The notes under the pieces were generated by a model. That model made no database searches. It saw only the letters and a program-made list of their open reading frames with translations, and had not been told where the DNA came from. From the NCBI GenBank assembly GCA_013146195.2, contig CM028384.1, positions 70,965,990 to 71,029,989 of the forward strand: a stretch of DNA of 64,000 nt, read 5' to 3'. Of this stretch, positions 34,217-45,900 are shown piece after piece. This DNA is from Codonopsis lanceolata (Eukaryota > Streptophyta > Magnoliopsida > Asterales > Campanulaceae). Position numbers and translations under genes: made by a program. How positions within the stretch are numbered: position 1 is the first letter of the stretch; each line of letters opens with the position of its first letter.

Positions 34217-34588
34217 ATGGGTAACGAAGAGATGGAAGTGGTGAAGGACGTAGACCTAGCAAGGTACCAAGGCCGCTGGTACGAAATAGCCTCATTCCCA
34301 TCAAGATTTCAACCCAAAAATGGGATTAACACGAGGGCTACCTACACTTTGAGGGATGACGGTACAATCAATGTCCTCAACGAGACTTGGTCTGACGGCA
34401 AACGGGGGTTCATCGAAGGGACTGCTTACAAGGCTGACCCTAAAAGTGATGAGGCCAAACTCAAAGTTAAATTCTATGTTCCTCCCTTCTTGCCAATCAT
34501 TCCTGTTGTTGGGGATTACTGGGTTTTGTGCCTTGATAATGACTATCAGTATGCTTTGATTGGCCAGCCCTCCAGGAGATACCTCTGG
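34217..34588 (+). CDS. TIL: Temperature-induced lipocalin b, exon 1 only (copy X)
   Basis: The 124-codon first exon is identical in protein to that of the gene at 42932. It has MGNEEMEVVKDVDLARYQGR followed by WYEIASFP, with the GxW motif at Trp 21, and ends at a GTATGT donor. Its own second exon is not in copy X, because the segment stops at the N gap inside the intron. The next acceptor exon downstream is the lipocalin a type exon at 39997-40182, beyond the gap and a retroelement. Either this is an incomplete allele caused by assembly, or the pair forms a chimeric b/a gene. Compared with gene a it has SRFQ for SFFQ and VLCLDND for ILYLADD. Confidence 0.85.
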
Positions 34589-34936
34589 GTATGTACCCCT
34601 ATTTCAAATATTCTTTCTTGGATATTGCATGAGTGTGCTTAATTTCCTACTTTTATATGGTTTGTTTTGATTACTTTCATATTTTATTTATTTTTACTAA
34701 ATTTTCATTGATTGGGATTGGGGTTTTTGATTTGAATTGTTCTTTAATTTGTATGTCGTATAAAATTTTGAAATTAAATTAATATAGTAAAGGGAGGGTT
34801 GATAATGAACTTGACGTGTTTTACTTTTATACTCCACAAAGTAAATTAAGGATGAAAACAGGATGAGATTCTGAATCTATTAGTCGGGGAGGGAGATTGG
34901 AATTTGAGTATCCCTTTCAGTTGGTATAGTTTATTA

Positions 34937-35206
34937 GGGCAAGTCAATGGTGGTACTTACCTATAGGTATCAAAACCAAATTTTGATACCTATTGGTTAT
35001 TATTCATGGGTATCAAATGATCATCTCCAACCATATGTATCAAAATGAAAGATATTAAAATTAGGTGAGGTACTAAGGGAGTATCAAATTTGATACCTTC
35101 CTTAGTACCACATCTAATTTTGATCCCTTTACTTTAATCATTGGAGAACCTAATACTTTTACATAGGTATTAAAATTTGGTTTTCACCCTATCATTGGAC
35201 TTGCCC
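34937..35206. mobile_element. Tourist-like MITE in lipocalin b intron (copy X)
   Basis: GGGCAAGTCAATGG at the left pairs with CATTGGACTTGCCC at the right, and both ends abut TTA. 270 bp, with the phrase TAGGTATCAAAA repeated in both orientations. Non-coding. Confidence 0.8.
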
Positions 35207-35270
35207 TTAGGGTGGGGACTGGGAGGGCTTCCACGAAGGTCACCCTTATAATATGGGCATTGTTGTAGTC

Positions 35271-36693
35271 TATAAGCTCACTCTACTACCATTTTTCACG
35301 GTTTGGTCACCCTATTTTACAAAAAGTGTCAATATGATGTATTAACCGGATGCAGCTACAGAACTAATTGAAAAGACCGATATGCCTCTCCAAAGATGTA
35401 AAAGACTAAATTACACTTGTGAGCATCTCCATCATCCTAACCCCTCTCTTTTTTCCTAGGTACTGATCCTCCTCCTCCCTCAAGCCCCTAGCCACCAAGC
35501 GATGCCACCCACAAACCCACTCGTCACCTCTCTCACCTCCACTCCGCCTCCCTTTCCGGCCCTTTACTCCACATTCCTCTGCCGCCTCCTTTCTCTCTCC
35601 ATGCTCTCTCCCGACAACTCCATTAACTCCTCCCTCCTTCCCTCCGTCTCCAACCTGTCGAAACCTCACCCTCCCGATATCCCCAACCTCGCGAACCTTG
35701 ATTTAGACGGCAACACCTCTCGGCACCATTCCCGATACTTTCGATATGTTCCATTGCCTAGAAACACTCATCCTCACCGGAAATTACCTCAACTGTACAA
35801 TCTTGACAGTTATTTCCAACATAACTACCCTCAGAGTGCTTGATCTTGCTTACAACCCGTTTTCCCCGGGTCGCTCCCGAAATTGGTGATCATACTAATC
35901 TTGATTACCTATGGTTTAGTAGGTGTAATTTTATTGGTTGGATTCCGGATTCTTTTGATTGACTTAGTCGACTCACTAATCTCGACGTTTCGTTCCACCA
36001 CCTCTCTCGGTGTGAAAGAAGTCGTCATCCAGTGCTGCTCATGGAGCGAAAACCTTCGTTACTACATCAGATCCGACTATTTATTGGGCCCAAACACAGG
36101 TGGATTCATGGGCAACATTGATGGACTCCGAGAAGCGGAAGGTCGGTGACTCGCTCGATTTTTGTTGGATTGAAAAGTGGGATTGTTCAATGGAGAGGGA
36201 CTCATGGTTTGTTAAACAACGTGGTGGCGGGTTGGACACCAGTGCTCTGTACTTTCGACATCGGTATCCATTTCGACGGCAATTCCCGAAGCAATTGGGG
36301 CTTTTGATTGGAAATTTGGCAGCCAGAGAAGTTCAAATGAAATTGACATTACGGTTTTTAGGATTTGGAGATATGGGCCTTCCTAGAATCCCAGGTGATG
36401 GTTGAATGTTGGATTACAACTTTTAATTTCTTTTTCTTTTTCTTCATTGTAATTTCTTGACCTATGGAGGATTCATAGATCTTGGGGATCAGATTAGAAT
36501 ATTATCGTCCTGGGTTTGCAAGGAAGAATAGCAAGGGTATTTTCGGGTTATTACAAAAATTTTAAATGGCTCATCCAAAAATAGACGGAATGATTAACGT
36601 GTAAAGTATGGTGACTAAACTATAAAAAATGGTAGTAGAGTCAGCTTATCGGACTTTTCGCAAAAGTAAGGTGACCAAATAGAGAATTAAGCC
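35271..36693. mobile_element. Pack-MULE-like element with LRR-kinase fragment (copy X)
   Basis: TATAAGCTCACTCTACTACC plus ATTTTT at the left is the inverse of AAAAATGGTAGTAGAGTCAG plus CTTAT near the right end. Matching continues inward through TTTGGTCACC. The right arm extends farther outwards than the left, so the left end is probably truncated and I could not verify a target duplication. The interior is GC-rich gene-like sequence (see next entry). Confidence 0.55.
35500..36030 (+). pseudogene. HAESA/HSL-type LRR receptor kinase fragment (copy X)
   Basis: Read across frame changes, the sequence gives LRR repeats of the HAESA-LIKE style: NSINSSLLPSVSN, then NLANLDLDGN, IPDTFDMF.CLETLILTGNY, ITTLRVLDLAYNPFSPG, and further on NFIGWIPDSFDRLSRLTNLD. 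No kinase domain or signal peptide is present and several frameshifts break the reading. The better-preserved copy is at 44231-44750. Downstream (36020-36130) is another unidentified protein-like piece. Confidence 0.65.
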
Positions 36694-36973
36694 AAAAAAT
36701 AAAAATTAAGAGTTCTACAAATAGTTCATGTTTAAAAAGTTTAATAATTAAGAGATATGTTGAGTTGATATACATTGTTATTGTCAAGATGAGTATATCA
36801 TATATGGAGGGTAAAATTGAATTTTGTTGGAATTCGTTGGCATAATTTTTGATAGTTGACTCGTTAAGTAACAAATCCATAAAATAGAATAGTGGATTTT
36901 TTTTTTTACATCTACAACGGAGGGAGTATTTTACAATGCATACTTTGTATGAAATGTTCGTTGTTCCATTATA

Positions 36974-37073
36974 NNNNNNNNNNNNNNNNNNNNNNNNNNN
37001 NNNNNNNNNNNNNNNNNNNNNNNNNNNNNNNNNNNNNNNNNNNNNNNNNNNNNNNNNNNNNNNNNNNNNNNNN
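36974..37073. other. Assembly gap (100 N)
   Basis: Exactly 100 N, the usual placeholder of unknown size. Copy X ends at its left edge. Any open frame reported across it is meaningless. Confidence 0.99.
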
Positions 37074-39611
37074 TCTTCATACTGCTCTAAAGTCAAGGTG
37101 AGGAGAGGGACTGACCCCCTCATTCAGCGGCGAGGCACGGGAAATTCCACCCATCTACCCTCTACTAACAGGACCTCTCGTCCCAACGACCGTTTTCCCA
37201 GAGGCTTGGCTAACTGTGTTAATTCCCTAAGCATGGTGTTTGCAATGAAGGCTTCATCGACTTGGTCACCGCAAAATAGGTCGAAAAGAGGGGAGTGGTC
37301 TGCTCCGAGCATACTGACACAAGCCGCGAAAGAGATCAAATATCCGATGAGGTTCAATGAGAGATCAAGGGGATGAGCACCGGCTTCCTCTGTAAGGTCG
37401 CACAAGAGTGGATCGAGGGGCAGGCGACCAGATCAAAGAATGAAATATAAACCTACCCTATCCGTCTCGCCCTCACTCATCCGACTACTCGAATTATCGG
37501 GGCGATCCCCGAAAATCTTCCAACTATGATTGAAATGGTCGCCCCAGCTCTCTCCGAAGGATAGATATTGTTCCTCCATTCTCTCAAGTTTCGGTCGAGA
37601 GCATCATCGACTTCATCGACTTCACCCGAAACCCCCGCAATGACGAGCTCTTCTCGCTTCCACAACTTATTCGCTTCAACTATACCCTTGGTGACGCTCT
37701 CTGCAATATTGGTTAAAGAGGTACCTGAGGGGTCGCACTGAGCATAGAACATTGGTGCCCCAAATGATATCCTCGCCGACAAATTCTTGTCGGAAAGAGT
37801 AGGTAAATCTTCCCTTTATCAGAGCCACCGCTAACCCGCAACGCCACCGCCGGCTTAGCCACCGCGTATACTTTCGTCGTAGGGGATCGTTATTGGCGCC
37901 GGTTCTAAGCACGTGTTTGGTTTCATTGTGATAGCCAAGAGCCGGGCGAAGACGAAGAAGAATGTTCGCTCGGGCAAAAGCGTAGAAGGCGATATGTGGC
38001 TCATAAAAATCTAACCCTAGATTCCTAATTGACAGGCGAGTAAAAGAAAGAGAAGGAAGTACCGCTTTGGAGAAAGTCGGGACTCCAGCACGAGAAGGCG
38101 AGCTGGAGGACTGGGTGAATTACGTAAAACTGAAAGATTCCTGTACCTAAACCGCAAGGATAATCTAAAAATCGCAAAAACCTGAAATTGATCAAAACAA
38201 AGTCAAAACTTTGAGAAATTTGTATCAAACTAAAGAGGGTGAAATGGCGAACCCGACACTAGATTTTAGAGCGAAAGAACGTAGGCAAGTAAATGAAATG
38301 AGAAGTAAGGTTGTTTCGCCTGCTTTAGAGAGTGTAGAAGTGGAAGAGTTTAGAAGAAGAGAGAATGAGAAAAACCGAAAATCGTGATTATGTAAACCCG
38401 ACTTGCTCTGTCACCCACCAAAAACACGCTGGATAAACCAACCTCTCGATCGACACGCGCGGCACTATGCTTTCAAAATACCGCAAACCGACGACGCTTT
38501 TGATCGCCGAACGCCGCCGCATTTCAGAAAAGACATGACAAATGATTACCTACGACCCTCGACATCGTGCATTTAATGCATACTATGATCAATTCCCAAG
38601 AAAAATTCCACTAATTACTCAACTATCTCTCAAGAATAGTATGGTCAACTCAGCACAAATCGAGGCTAGCGACCATACGAAAACAGTAGAGAACCGAGGA
38701 CTCCAAGCGAAGATTAGAAACGAACAAATCGAGCGTGATATACGATGACTTTCCAAGCTAAGGATAAATCCGCACTGAAACTCTGGGCTATTGATGGGAC
38801 CCGACTGGTCCCCCTACGTGACCGACCACGGATTCCAAATTTAGACTTGATCCGTCCCACCAAGGGCCGAAGGCCATTCCCCTGGCCATCATCGACAATC
38901 ACCGACCAACCGATTTAAATGCAAAGCGACCATAATTAGCCGAGCATGACAGTGCAACCATGAATCGCACCGACCATATGGTCGAGGATCACCTATGCTC
39001 GGCCGACGCGCTGGGATAAGACAGTTTAGCCCGTAGCCGTGCATAGCATCCGTGCCTTCCCCACAAGAGCGAGCAAGCCATGCAAGCCGCCATGCCTTAT
39101 CGGCTTACTTAACCGCCTACAATCCTCTCTCGCATACGCAACCGGCTTGACCACTCAGAACCGCCAGAAGCCGACAGACCGCCACCAGGAACAAATCCCA
39201 CCAGTTGGGACCCTCATACCAATCATGATCCCAAATCTAGGCTACTATAAAAGGAAGCCTTTCCCTTCAAGAAAGGAAAGATAACTTAAGATTACAAACT
39301 TATTATACCGTGATAGACAATACACACAAAGAGATTACTTCTATACACCGACCTAAGTTAAGGGAACGCCTAGCTCTAATGATACTATATACTACCTTGT
39401 TACCGACTCTCACATCGAGGGTCAGAGCTGAAACCCCCCAAGACCCTAACGGTAGTCTTACTTTCGTGTACTTACTAACAAAGATCATCAACCCAAGCCC
39501 AGATATCCTCAAGAATCGGTACCTCTCAACACCGACGTGACCACCAAGGGCCTGGACACGTCACCAGTCCATTACGTGGATCAAACAGGGCCACCCCGCG
39601 TGGCGTGATCA
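37074..39611 (+). mobile_element. LTR retroelement, 3' part with LTR
   Basis: A region of different, GC-richer composition between the gap and copy Y. Its right end is an LTR candidate starting at about 38536 (TGACAAATG) or 38586 (TGATCAATT) and ending GCGTGATCA at 39611, with a TATAAAAGG box at 39246 and Ty3/gypsy-like style. Copy Y begins at the next base. The internal part has open frames on the minus strand (37124-37405, 37477-37782, 37676-37912) opposite to the LTR direction, with no recognisable RT or integrase. It could be a large non-autonomous derivative or an element with antisense ORFs. Confidence 0.55.
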
Positions 39612-39996
39612 TGTCCACCATTCCATTTTGAATTTTTTACAACTTTTCAACTTTACCCTTCACGTGTTATAAGGTCATGAATGAAATTCTTTATTATGAC
39701 CAACTCTTATAGTACTGCTCAATCTCCTCCAGGTTGGGTTATTCGGCTTTCAAATGTGGACAGTTCAGTGATTAGAATTTGTAGCGGGGACTATTTTGAA
39801 ATTTGAGTGGAACTGCTGAAAATATGTTTTGAGAATGATTTAATTTTTAATTTTTTTAATTTTGAAAATCATTCTTGGAAGGAATCTGAGAAAGGAATTG
39901 TGAATGTGTGCTCGAATTAAACAGAATAGAATCATGGTCATACATTTTTATTGCCTTGTACTGACTTGCAAGTTTCTTTTACTATGTTGTTTGTAG

Positions 39997-40182
39997 ATAC
40001 TGTGCAGGGAAACTCATATGGATGAAGAAACATACAAGATGGTAGTGGAGAAGGCGAAGGAACAAGGATATGATGTGAGCAAACTTCACAAGACACCGCA
40101 ATCAGATCCTCCACCGGAGAGTGATGATGCACCCAAGGATGCCAAAGGGTTTTGGTACTTCAAATCCCTTCTGGGAAGATAA
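39997..40182 (+). CDS. Lipocalin a-type exon 2 without its own exon 1 (copy Y)
   Basis: The 61 codons plus TAA start at ATACTGTGCAGG after TTTGTAG and encode ILCRETHMDEETYKMVVEKA and end KGFWYFKSLLGR. It is the second exon of a temperature-induced lipocalin. No a-type exon 1 precedes it in copy Y. The nearest upstream first exon is b-type at 34217. See the findings for the two explanations. Confidence 0.85.
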   Translation: MLCRETHMDEETYKMVVEKAKEQGYDVSKLHKTPQSDPPPESDDAPKDAKGFWYFKSLLGR

Positions 40183-41432
40183 ATAACTAAAAATGTTATG
40201 TGATCAATTAAGAGCATAAGTTGTCTGTCACTAGTATTTATTTTTCTTTGAGAATTATGTATAGAGTGCATTGATTAGGTTTGGACTATATTTGTCAAAG
40301 TATCGAATTTAAGTTTCATCGTTTTCAAAACTGGTCTTATGTATGTACTATGATTCATGAATAGTCCTACTTGATGTAGTAAAGATGTGAAATAATTGTA
40401 TGGTTGTTAGCTTTCCAATTTGATTTTTCTTGGTCTTCACTCCTCGTACAAATGTTCATTTATTGTCTTCCCCATTACTCTTCAATCTTAATCATGGTTT
40501 GATTCCATCCACTGTCCTTGTAACAAGAAAGAGTAGCATCCAAGTTTATCTCTTTAATTAGTCATATCTGCAAAAATGTTCGATTAATTAAATTTTATAA
40601 AGGTGGTAAATATAAAGTGGGTTTTTAAATTAATTTTTTTATAAAATAGTATAGTGATTTTTTTTGTTTGAATTGGTTGAGGACTAGATACTTATATAAC
40701 CAAAATTGGGACATCTCATCTCAATTTGGAGAAATGAACCAGACCCATGTTTTTAAAACCAATTTTGGTGATTTCATTGTCATATCATCCAATTTAATTA
40801 TATTTCTGTAATAACATATTCTCATTCAAATAATCAATAAAATTATATTGTATCGTATTGATTTGGAATGCTTAAGTTCACTTTTAAAAAAGTTTTGTTT
40901 ATTATCTCCGTAATATTATAATTTCATTTTTTACATTTGATATTAACATATAAAGAAATCAAAATGGACGTCAAAAGAACAAAAAGCTTTCAAGATTCAA
41001 TTAAGTGTCGGGCAAACATACGCATGGAGGCATTGGGCCTTGTTCAATAGCTTAACTGGTGCGTGACATGTTACTCCAACCAAATGGCGTTGTTTCATCT
41101 CACTCCCATAGCCCTTTTTAAAAAAAATTAGATTTGTTCTTTAAAAATTTCTACTCCATTTGGGAACAAAATAGAAGAACAAGATTCAAGGAACATCCTC
41201 TGATTGTTTTCTGACCGTTGGAAATATTCTACGTTCGATTCGATGCGCAATTTCAAAACATTGAATGAATTGGATTTGTTGTTTGACATGGGAGTTTTAT
41301 CTGAGCTGATGAACCAAACTCTTAAAAGGAAACCATTGAATACTTTTTATTTATTTATTGTTTTGTAAGATTTTGCCAAAAAATTGCCTAAATAGTGTGA
41401 CCATATATCATATATGTAATTAAAATCATATA

Positions 41433-41603
41433 CTCCTTCGGACAAATAGTCCACTATTTTATTTTAGAAGGTTTCACTTAAAGAGTTTACTTTTAAAAAT
41501 TAAGGCAGAGAAATGTCATTTTATTACTAATATGTTATTAAAAATGTCATTTTCTTAAAAAAAATTAACTTTCAAGCGGAGACTCTTTACCTGAAACGGA
41601 AAG
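41433..41603. mobile_element. Stowaway-like MITE (copy Y)
   Basis: Duplicate of 32710-32883, with small differences. Confidence 0.5.
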
Positions 41604-41867
41604 AATAATAATTATCAGCCATTGATTTGATTCATTAACTTCTCATTGTATTTTTTCCATTTATTTATTGAATCACATAAATCAAAAAATTCTTATTTAC
41701 TGAACAAAAATCACCCAACTACTAAACCACTAAATCCTATTATCAAGGTGAGCTAGAGAGTTGAACCATCAAATTCAATAGAGCCGATGTAATTCAAATT
41801 AAACAAAATGAGTGATCACGCCAAAGTTGTGATGATCTTATCATATTGTACTGGTAGGAAGCAAAGC

Positions 41868-42553
41868 TGTTGATGTGGATTACTTGATTGGAATGAAGAC
41901 TTGTAACCTGACAAAGATGAACAAACACCGTTAAGGAGTCGGGGGTTTCCCGACTCAAACCCTCATGTATGAGAGTGAGATTACTAGCGAATGATAGACA
42001 GTAAATGCAAGAAAGAACGATTATCGTTTTATGTTCAACTGGAGTAAATGTGATAAGTGTGGTAGGATATCAAAACTGGTATATCCTTTGAATGTAAGGA
42101 ATGCCTCTTATTTATACATGAAGACAACGATGACGTGGCACCCCCTTATTAGATGAGGGAGAAATCATCATTGTTCTCCTCACTCCCTGTCGGGTTGGTG
42201 GTCGGGCCATAAGGAATAGACATGTCTGTGTAGGTGGTTTGACAGGATTTCTGACAGAAGTTGCAGTCTTTCAACTACTCCGTGGACTTTGCGCCTCGTC
42301 AACATCGTTGTAGGACAAGGTGGGGCGAGGCCTGAACGAAGAAGGGAGAACCTTTCGAAGGTCGACTGTTTGGGAACAGACTAGGGAGTTTTACTATGTC
42401 GGTGTGTGTCTTCCTCAAGAACGGGGCCAAAGGCCCAAAACCGAGGTATTCACCTCGTCGAATGGAGTGACCTATAATAGGTGAACCCAGTTTATTCCGC
42501 AAGGTATTTCTGCCGAGTCCCTTCAGAGAGACGTATATTTAATTTATTCAACA
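41868..42553 (-). mobile_element. Solo-LTR-like repeat (copy Y)
   Basis: Duplicate of 33148-33838, again TGTTGA to TCAACA, with several indels in the last 130 bp. Confidence 0.5.
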
Positions 42554-42642
42554 TGTTTCTAAAATCACTCTGTATTTAGACATTTTTCCCACTAATTTAA
42601 ACAAAGTTGATTTTTAATTAAATCGAATGCACATGAGATAGT

Positions 42643-42670
42643 ACGAAAGTTCCTCGTACATCATTCCAGA
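42643..42670 (+). promoter_or_regulatory. Heat-shock-element-like block, lipocalin b (copy Y)
   Basis: Identical to the block at 33929-33955. Confidence 0.45.
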
Positions 42671-42931
42671 TTAAATTGGTTGTTTTAGTAAATTGGGATA
42701 ATTATTTAACGAGGAAAGAAAAACAATTACAGTATTTAGTCCAGAATTGTCCACGTTTCCTCCCTCTTTATATCAACTTTGCGTCGTAGCCCGTTCCTTC
42801 GGCGCTTTACCAAACACACACACCACTCCCACCCTCCACCGCCATCCTTCCCCCTTATCCCCTCCTCAAGAAAATTCTTACATATCTACATTGATACCTC
42901 CCTAAACCCTCAAAGCACACACACTACAAAA

Positions 42932-45900
42932 ATGGGTAACGAAGAGATGGAAGTGGTGAAGGACGTAGACCTAGCAAGGTACCAAGGCCGCTGGTACGAA
43001 ATAGCCTCATTCCCATCAAGATTTCAACCCAAAAATGGGATTAACACGAGGGCTACCTACACTTTGAGGGATGACGGTACAATCAATGTCCTCAACGAGA
43101 CTTGGTCTGACGGCAAACGGGGGTTCATCGAAGGGACTGCTTACAAGGCTGACCCTAAAAGTGATGAGGCCAAACTCAAAGTTAAATTCTATGTTCCTCC
43201 CTTCTTGCCAATCATTCCTGTTGTTGGGGATTACTGGGTTTTGTGCCTTGATAATGACTATCAGTATGCTTTGATTGGCCAGCCCTCCAGGAGATACCTC
43301 TGGGTATGTACCCCTATTTCAAATATTCTTTCTTGGATATTGCATGAGTGTGCTTAATTTCCTACTTTTATATGGTTTGTTTTGATTACTTTCATATTTT
43401 ATTTATTTTTACTAAATTTTCATTGATTGGGATTGGGGTTTTTGATTTGAATTGTTCTTTAATTTGTATGTCGTATAAAATTTTGAAATTAAATTAATAT
43501 AGTAAAGGGAGGGTTGATAATGAACTTGACGTGTTTTACTTTTATACTCCACAAAGTAAAGTAAGGATGAAAACAGGATGAGATTCTGAATCTATTAGTC
43601 GGGGGAGGGAGATTGGAATTTGAGTATCCCTTTCAGTTGGTATAGTTTATTAGGGCAAGTCCAATGGTGGTACTTACCTATAGGTATCAAAACCAAATTT
43701 TGATACCTATTGGTTATTATTCATGGGTATCAAATGATCATCTCCAACCATATGTATCAAAATGAAAGATATTAAAATTAGGTGAGGTACTAAGGGAGGT
43801 ATCAAATTTGATACCTTCCTTAGTACCACATCTAATTTTGATCCCTTTTACTTTAATCATTGGAGAACCTAATACTTTTACATAGGTATTAAAATTTGGT
43901 TTTCACCCCTATCATTGGACTTGCCCTTAGGGTGGGGACTGGGAGGGCTTCCACGAAGGTCACCCTTATAATATGGGCATTGTTGTAGTCTATAAGCTCA
44001 CTCTACTACCATTTTTCACAGTTTGGTCACCCTATTTTACAAAAAAGTGTCAATATGATGTATTAACTGGATGCAGCTAACAGAACTAATTGAAAAGACC
44101 GATATGCCTCTCCAAAAGATGTAAAAAGACTAAATTACACTTGTGAGCATCTCCATCATCCTAACCCCTCTCTCTTTTTCCTAGGTACGCAGTCTCCTCC
44201 TCCCTCAAGCCCTAGCCACCAAACTGATACTTGCCACCCACAAACCCACTCCGTCACCTCTCTCAACCTCCACTCCGCCTCCCTTCCGGCCCTTTACTCC
44301 CTACATTCCTCTGCCGCCTCCTTTCTCTCTCCATGCTCTCTCTCCCCGACAACTCCATTAACTCCTCCCTCCTTCCCTCCGTCTCCAACTGTCGAAACCT
44401 CACCCTCCCCGATATCCCCAACCTCGCGAACCTTGATTTAGACGGCAACAGCCTCTCCGGCACCATTCCCGATACTTTCGATATGTTTCGTTGCCTAGAA
44501 ACACTCATCCTCACCGGAAATTACCTCAACTGTACAATCTTGACAGTTATTTCCAACATAACTACCCTCAGAGTGCTTGATCTTGCTTACAACCCGTTTT
44601 CCCCGGGTCGCTCCCGAAATTGGTAATCATACTAATCTTGATTACCTATGGTAAAGTAGGTGTAATTTTATTGGTTGGATTCCGGATTCTTTTGATCGAC
44701 TTAGTCGACTCACTAATCTCGACGTTTCGTTCCACCACCTCTCTGTCCAGTGTGAAGAAGTCGTCATCCAGTGCTGCTCATGGAGCGAAAACCTTCGTTA
44801 CTACATCAGATCCGACTATTTATTGGGCCCAAACACAGGTGGATTCATGGGCAACATTGATGGACTCCGAGCAGAAGGTCGGTGACTCGCTCGATTTTTT
44901 GTTGGATTGAAAAGTGGGATTGTTCAATGGAGAGGGACTCATGGTTTGTTAAACAACGTGGTGGCGGGTTGGACACCAGTGCTCTGTACTTTCGACATTG
45001 GTATCCATTTCGACGGCAATTCCCGAAGCAATTGGGGCTTTTGATTGGAAATTTGGCAGCCAGAGAATTTCAAATGAAATTGACATTACGGTTTTTAGGA
45101 TTTGGAGGTATGGGCCTTCCTAGAATCCCAGGTGATGGTTGAATGTTGGATTACAACTTTTAATTTCTTTTTCTTTTTCTTCATTGTAATTTCTTGACCT
45201 ATGGAGGATTCATAGATCTTGGGGATCAGATTAGAATATTATCGTCCTGGGTTTGCAAGGAAGAATAGCAAGGGTATTTTCGGGTTATTACAAAAATTTT
45301 AAATGGCTCATCCCCAAAAATAGACGGAATGATTAACGTGTAAAGTATGGTGACTAAACTATAAAAAATGGTAGTAGAGTCAGCTTATCGGACTTTTCGC
45401 AAAAGCAAGGTGACCAAATAGAGAATTAAGCCAAAAAATAAAAATTAAGAGTTCTACAAATAGTTCATGTTTAAAAAGTTTAATAATTAAGAGATATGTT
45501 GAGTTGATATACATTGTTATTGTCAAGATGAGTATATCATATATGGAGGGTAAAATTGAATTTTGTTGGAATTCGTTGGCATAATTTTTGATAGTTGACT
45601 CGTTAAGTAACAAATCCATAAAATAGAATAGTGGATTTTTTTTACATCTACAACGGAGGGAGTATTTTACAATGCATACTTTGTATGAAATGTTCGTTGT
45701 TCCATTATAAAATCTCACTTAAAGGATTCACACTCAAGAATTATACCTAATATTATAAGGTCATGCCTTCTTTTTTTGTTAATTATGACCAAATGTGGAC
45801 TATTTGAGTGGAACACAGCTATGATTTTACTGAAAAATGTGTGGAGAATGATTGTTTTTTCATTTTTAAAGCAATCTAAGATGAGAATTGCGAATCTGGG

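Larger units (their letters stand above)
30880..36973. repeat. 6.1-kb duplicated segment, copy X
   Basis: Nearly identical to 39611-45709 along its whole length, with scattered substitutions and small indels. It starts in the intron of lipocalin a and ends exactly at the run of N. It contains lipocalin a exon 2, an LTR-like repeat, lipocalin b exon 1, a MITE and a Pack-MULE, all repeated in copy Y in the same order. Confidence 0.95.
39611..45709. repeat. 6.1-kb duplicated segment, copy Y
   Basis: Counterpart of 30880-36973. After 45709 the sequence continues uniquely into the rest of lipocalin b intron and its exon 2. Differences include T versus A at one residue of exon 2 (DDTPKD in X, DDAPKD in Y) and several short indels. 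Confidence 0.95.

Noticed and set aside
36641..37376. Open frames running across the N gap
   Set aside because: They consist partly of unknown residues, so they carry no meaning.
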